Of a stretch of 6,353 nt of DNA, positions 4,844 to 6,353 are shown one piece after another. This DNA is from Candidatus Portnoybacteria bacterium CG08_land_8_20_14_0_20_40_83 (GTDB lineage: Bacteria > Patescibacteriota > Minisyncoccia > Portnoybacterales > GWB1-42-6). A program made the translations under genes and the position numbers. The notes under the pieces were generated by a model, which was not told where the DNA came from, ran no database searches, and saw only the letters and a list, made by a program, of their open reading frames with translations. Numbering within the stretch: position 1 is the stretch's first letter; each line of letters begins with the position of its first letter. The DNA lies in NCBI GenBank assembly GCA_002774415.1, contig PEYL01000023.1, forward strand, positions 1-6,353, written 5' to 3'.

Positions 4844-5439
4844 ATTTGTTCTGTTCCGATATTCTTTTTGAATCTTTTAACCAATAAATATGTTATAAAA
4901 ATTAAAATAATGGCAAAAAATATGCTCAGCATCGCATAGCCAAAATATTTATCAATTTGCTGATAGGCACGGCCAAAATAAATCCCGATGATTAAAAAAA
5001 TATAAACTTTTGGAAGCGAACCGATGATATTAAAAAAGAAATATTTTTTAAGAGAGACTCTCGCCATCCCGGCGGCCAAAAGAATTGGAGCGCCCACGCT
5101 CTGCGTCCATTTTCCAAAAAGCATTATTTTGCCTGCATGTGACTGGAAATGTTTTTGGAGCCTGCCAAGCTGTTCTGTTTTTATCCACAAAAATCGGCCT
5201 CTTTTTAAAATCCTTTCGCCTCCCCATCGGCCCAAAAGATAAAAAAGCGCATCGCCGACTATATCGCCGGCCATCGCAATCGCATAAACGAGCCAGAAAT
5301 TAAAAAACCCGATTGAACATAAAAAGCCGGCTATGACAGTGACAATCGGGCCTTCAATCACAGTCAAAGGAAAAAAAATGGCGTAGCGATAAGCCATCAA
5401 AAGTAAAAGAATTTTGCCTGAAGATATAAGATTAAACAT
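4840..5439 (-). CDS. DedA/SNARE-associated family membrane protein
   Basis: 199 residues, normal DedA length, with hydrophobic segments around 8-26, 30-48, 50-68, 112-126, 134-158 and 166-187 and a basic C-terminus (KRFKKN). Signature elements are the acidic IEGP at 28-31, AGDIVGDALFYLLGRWGG at 57-74, and LLAAGMARVSLKKYFFFN at 120-137. Family members move or flip lipids, including undecaprenyl phosphate recycling in Bacillus and Staphylococcus. The two arginines that in E. coli YqjA/YghB are needed for activity align with K110 and G116 here, and the proline between them with Q113. The gene opens a cluster with GT4 and a polyprenyl-phosphate sugar transferase, which fits a carrier-lipid role. 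The ATG at 5437-5439 has AGG directly against it, too close for a normal ribosome binding site, and a promoter -10 ends 9 bases upstream, so the mRNA may be near-leaderless. Confidence 0.88.
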   Translation of the reverse strand: MFNLISSGKILLLLMAYRYAIFFPLTVIEGPIVTVIAGFLCSIGFFNFWLVYAIAMAGDIVGDALFYLLGRWGGERILKRGRFLWIKTEQLGRLQKHFQSHAGKIMLFGKWTQSVGAPILLAAGMARVSLKKYFFFNIIGSLPKVYIFLIIGIYFGRAYQQIDKYFGYAMLSIFFAIILIFITYLLVKRFKKNIGTEQI

Positions 5440-5448
5440 CCTATTTCT

Positions 5449-5477
5449 ATCTTACGACCAATGACCGATTAATTCAA
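5449..5477 (-). promoter_or_regulatory. Candidate promoter for the DedA-GT4-sugar transferase cluster
   Basis: On the minus strand TTGAAT (5472-5477), a spacer of exactly 17 bases and TAAGAT (5449-5454), each hexamer matching the consensus at four of six positions. The -10 ends 9 bases before the DedA ATG, so the predicted start leaves at most about three leader bases. Moderate support. Confidence 0.45.
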
Positions 5478-5510
5478 TCCACACTTTTTCACAAGAGACC
5501 CATTTTATTT

Positions 5511-5612
5511 ATCCCCACATCAGAAGACCACGGGCGTCAACCCTTAGATAAATGGTAGATAATCACAAAAGCAAGAGGGAATATCACGGACGTAGGCCCG
5601 TGGTGTGGGGAT
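5511..5612. repeat. 102-bp inverted-repeat element abutting the M23 peptidase stop codon
   Basis: The outer arms ATCCCCAC (5511-5518) and GTGGGGAT (5605-5612) are perfect inverts; inside them ACCACGGGC (5527-5535) pairs with GCCCGTGGT (5596-5604) after an 8-base bulge on one side. A second small hairpin lies within one end: on the minus strand CACGGGC-CTAC-GTCCGTG (5585-5602) folds with one G-T pair, its loop being the complement of GTAG. The element begins right after the peptidase stop (5613-5615). No T-run follows on the minus strand, so it is a poor terminator. The arrangement recalls REP-type palindromes, but no related transposase is in the window. Confidence 0.7.
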
Positions 5613-6314
5613 TTATTTTAAATATTTTATAATATCTATCCAATTTTGAAGTTCTGCGGGATTTTGAACGTAGCCTAAAATATTTATGGCCGTGCCTTTA
5701 TGGATACCCAAATGCAGATGTTTCCTTTCGCCGTCTGTTTCTTGACTGAAACCTGCTCCCAATACCGCCAGTTTATCTCCGGCTTTTAACTCCTGTCCGA
5801 TACCCGAAGAAATGCTTGCTAGCCGTAAATGGCCGTAGATAACAGTTATATCCTCGTCATTCAATTTGCATGCCTGAACTGCTATTCCGCCGTAGCCGGT
5901 GGCAGTTCTTTTTGTCAGCAACGGACCGCTGCAAATGGCATAAATCGGGACGTCAATATTTTGCTCATCTGAAAATGTTTCAAAATCAACGCCCGTGTGA
6001 TAGCCGGTAAATCGCTCCGGCTGAACCGGAGAATTTTGCGGCGTGATATATATTCCAAAGGGTTTTTTGGTGACGCGCGCCTGCCAGTTGGCAATCGAAG
6101 GGGTAAGCTGAGCCGCGCTGCTTGTTGGTGCTGGGCTACCGGGATTTTGATTGGCTGAGGGCTCTGTTGAAGTGGCCGGACTGGAATTTTCAGACGTGCT
6201 TGGGCCTTGAGAGGGCTGCGGCGCCTTTTTTAAAACACCAGAAAAATAAAAAATAAGCGCAGCGGCTATGACTGCGACAATAATAAACAATATCGTTTTT
6301 GCTTGTTTTGACAT
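5613..6314 (-). CDS. Membrane-anchored M23 (LytM-type) metallopeptidase
   Basis: 233 residues in three parts. Residues 1-6 are a short basic start and 7-26 a hydrophobic helix with no lipobox, so it acts as a signal anchor. Residues 30-75 are a low-complexity linker rich in Pro, Ser, Thr and Gln. From about 85 comes the peptidase: GYHTGVDF (H106 and D110, zinc ligands), IYGHL (H162, catalytic), and KHLHLGIH (H199 and H201; H201 the third ligand). All key residues of the H-x3-D / H-x-H pattern are present, so it should be active on peptidoglycan cross-links or peptides outside the membrane, unlike the degenerate EnvC/NlpD group. The final helix ELQNWIDIIKYL at 221-232 is a tail. The ATG at 6312-6314 has no good ribosome binding site; upstream sequence leaves the window after 39 bases. 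A role in wall remodelling fits the family. Confidence 0.88.
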   Translation of the reverse strand: MSKQAKTILFIIVAVIAAALIFYFSGVLKKAPQPSQGPSTSENSSPATSTEPSANQNPGSPAPTSSAAQLTPSIANWQARVTKKPFGIYITPQNSPVQPERFTGYHTGVDFETFSDEQNIDVPIYAICSGPLLTKRTATGYGGIAVQACKLNDEDITVIYGHLRLASISSGIGQELKAGDKLAVLGAGFSQETDGERKHLHLGIHKGTAINILGYVQNPAELQNWIDIIKYLK

Positions 6315-6353
6315 TTTTGTATTTTCGCTTATCTTTTTTTCCTAAAGCTTATT

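Noticed and set aside
5024..5303. Two overlapping plus-strand open frames opposite the DedA gene
   Set aside because: Both are antisense to a convincing DedA protein and show no start signals or family pattern.

Overview
The window looks like a piece of a small, AT-rich bacterial genome of the Patescibacteria (CPR) type, most like Parcubacteria and relatives. The grounds are indirect: short, tightly packed genes all on the minus strand, a DUF5679 zinc-ribbon protein, a minimal zincin, divergent DedA proteins, and hairpin repeats between genes. Assignment by eye cannot go below that level. TGA ends at least two genes (2658-2660 and 4840-4842), so the TGA=glycine code of Gracilibacteria/Absconditabacteria is unlikely.

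Layout in the direction of transcription (right to left). At 5613-6314 is a membrane-anchored M23 (LytM-type) peptidase with intact metal ligands. A 173-bp gap follows, holding a hairpin repeat and a promoter whose predicted start lies almost at the next start codon. Then comes a tight four-gene cluster: a DedA-family membrane protein (4840-5439), a GT4 glycosyltransferase (3656-4843, ATGA overlap), a polyprenyl-phosphate sugar transferase broken by one in-frame TAA (2999-3652), and a 110-aa protein of unknown function (2658-2990). A strong promoter lying across the end of that gene drives a stand-alone DnaB N-terminal-domain protein with no helicase domain (2043-2588), closed by a clear terminator. 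Next is a two-gene unit, a zincin-like metallopeptidase (1574-1954) and an unrecognised 75-aa protein (1331-1558), with its own apparently leaderless promoter and its own terminator. A 490-bp gene-free stretch (841-1330) carries two inverted-repeat elements, tandem TATAAT boxes and a GC hairpin. It leads to DUF5679 (661-840), a 92-bp hairpin built of ATTCGGAT units, and a second DedA gene cut by the window edge (1-555).

How the genes may work together: the M23 peptidase, DedA, GT4 and sugar transferase point to envelope work. A plausible reading is that the sugar transferase loads a sugar phosphate onto a polyprenyl-phosphate carrier, GT4 extends it, and DedA returns the carrier or otherwise moves lipid across the membrane. 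Both DedA copies lack the conserved arginine pair, and the sugar transferase carries a nonsense codon, so this pathway may be altered or decaying in this genome.

I found no CRISPR array, tRNA, rRNA, transposase gene or phage gene. The most unusual items are the broken sugar transferase, the helicase-less DnaB N-domain gene, and the set of unrelated inverted-repeat elements that fill the intergenic space.
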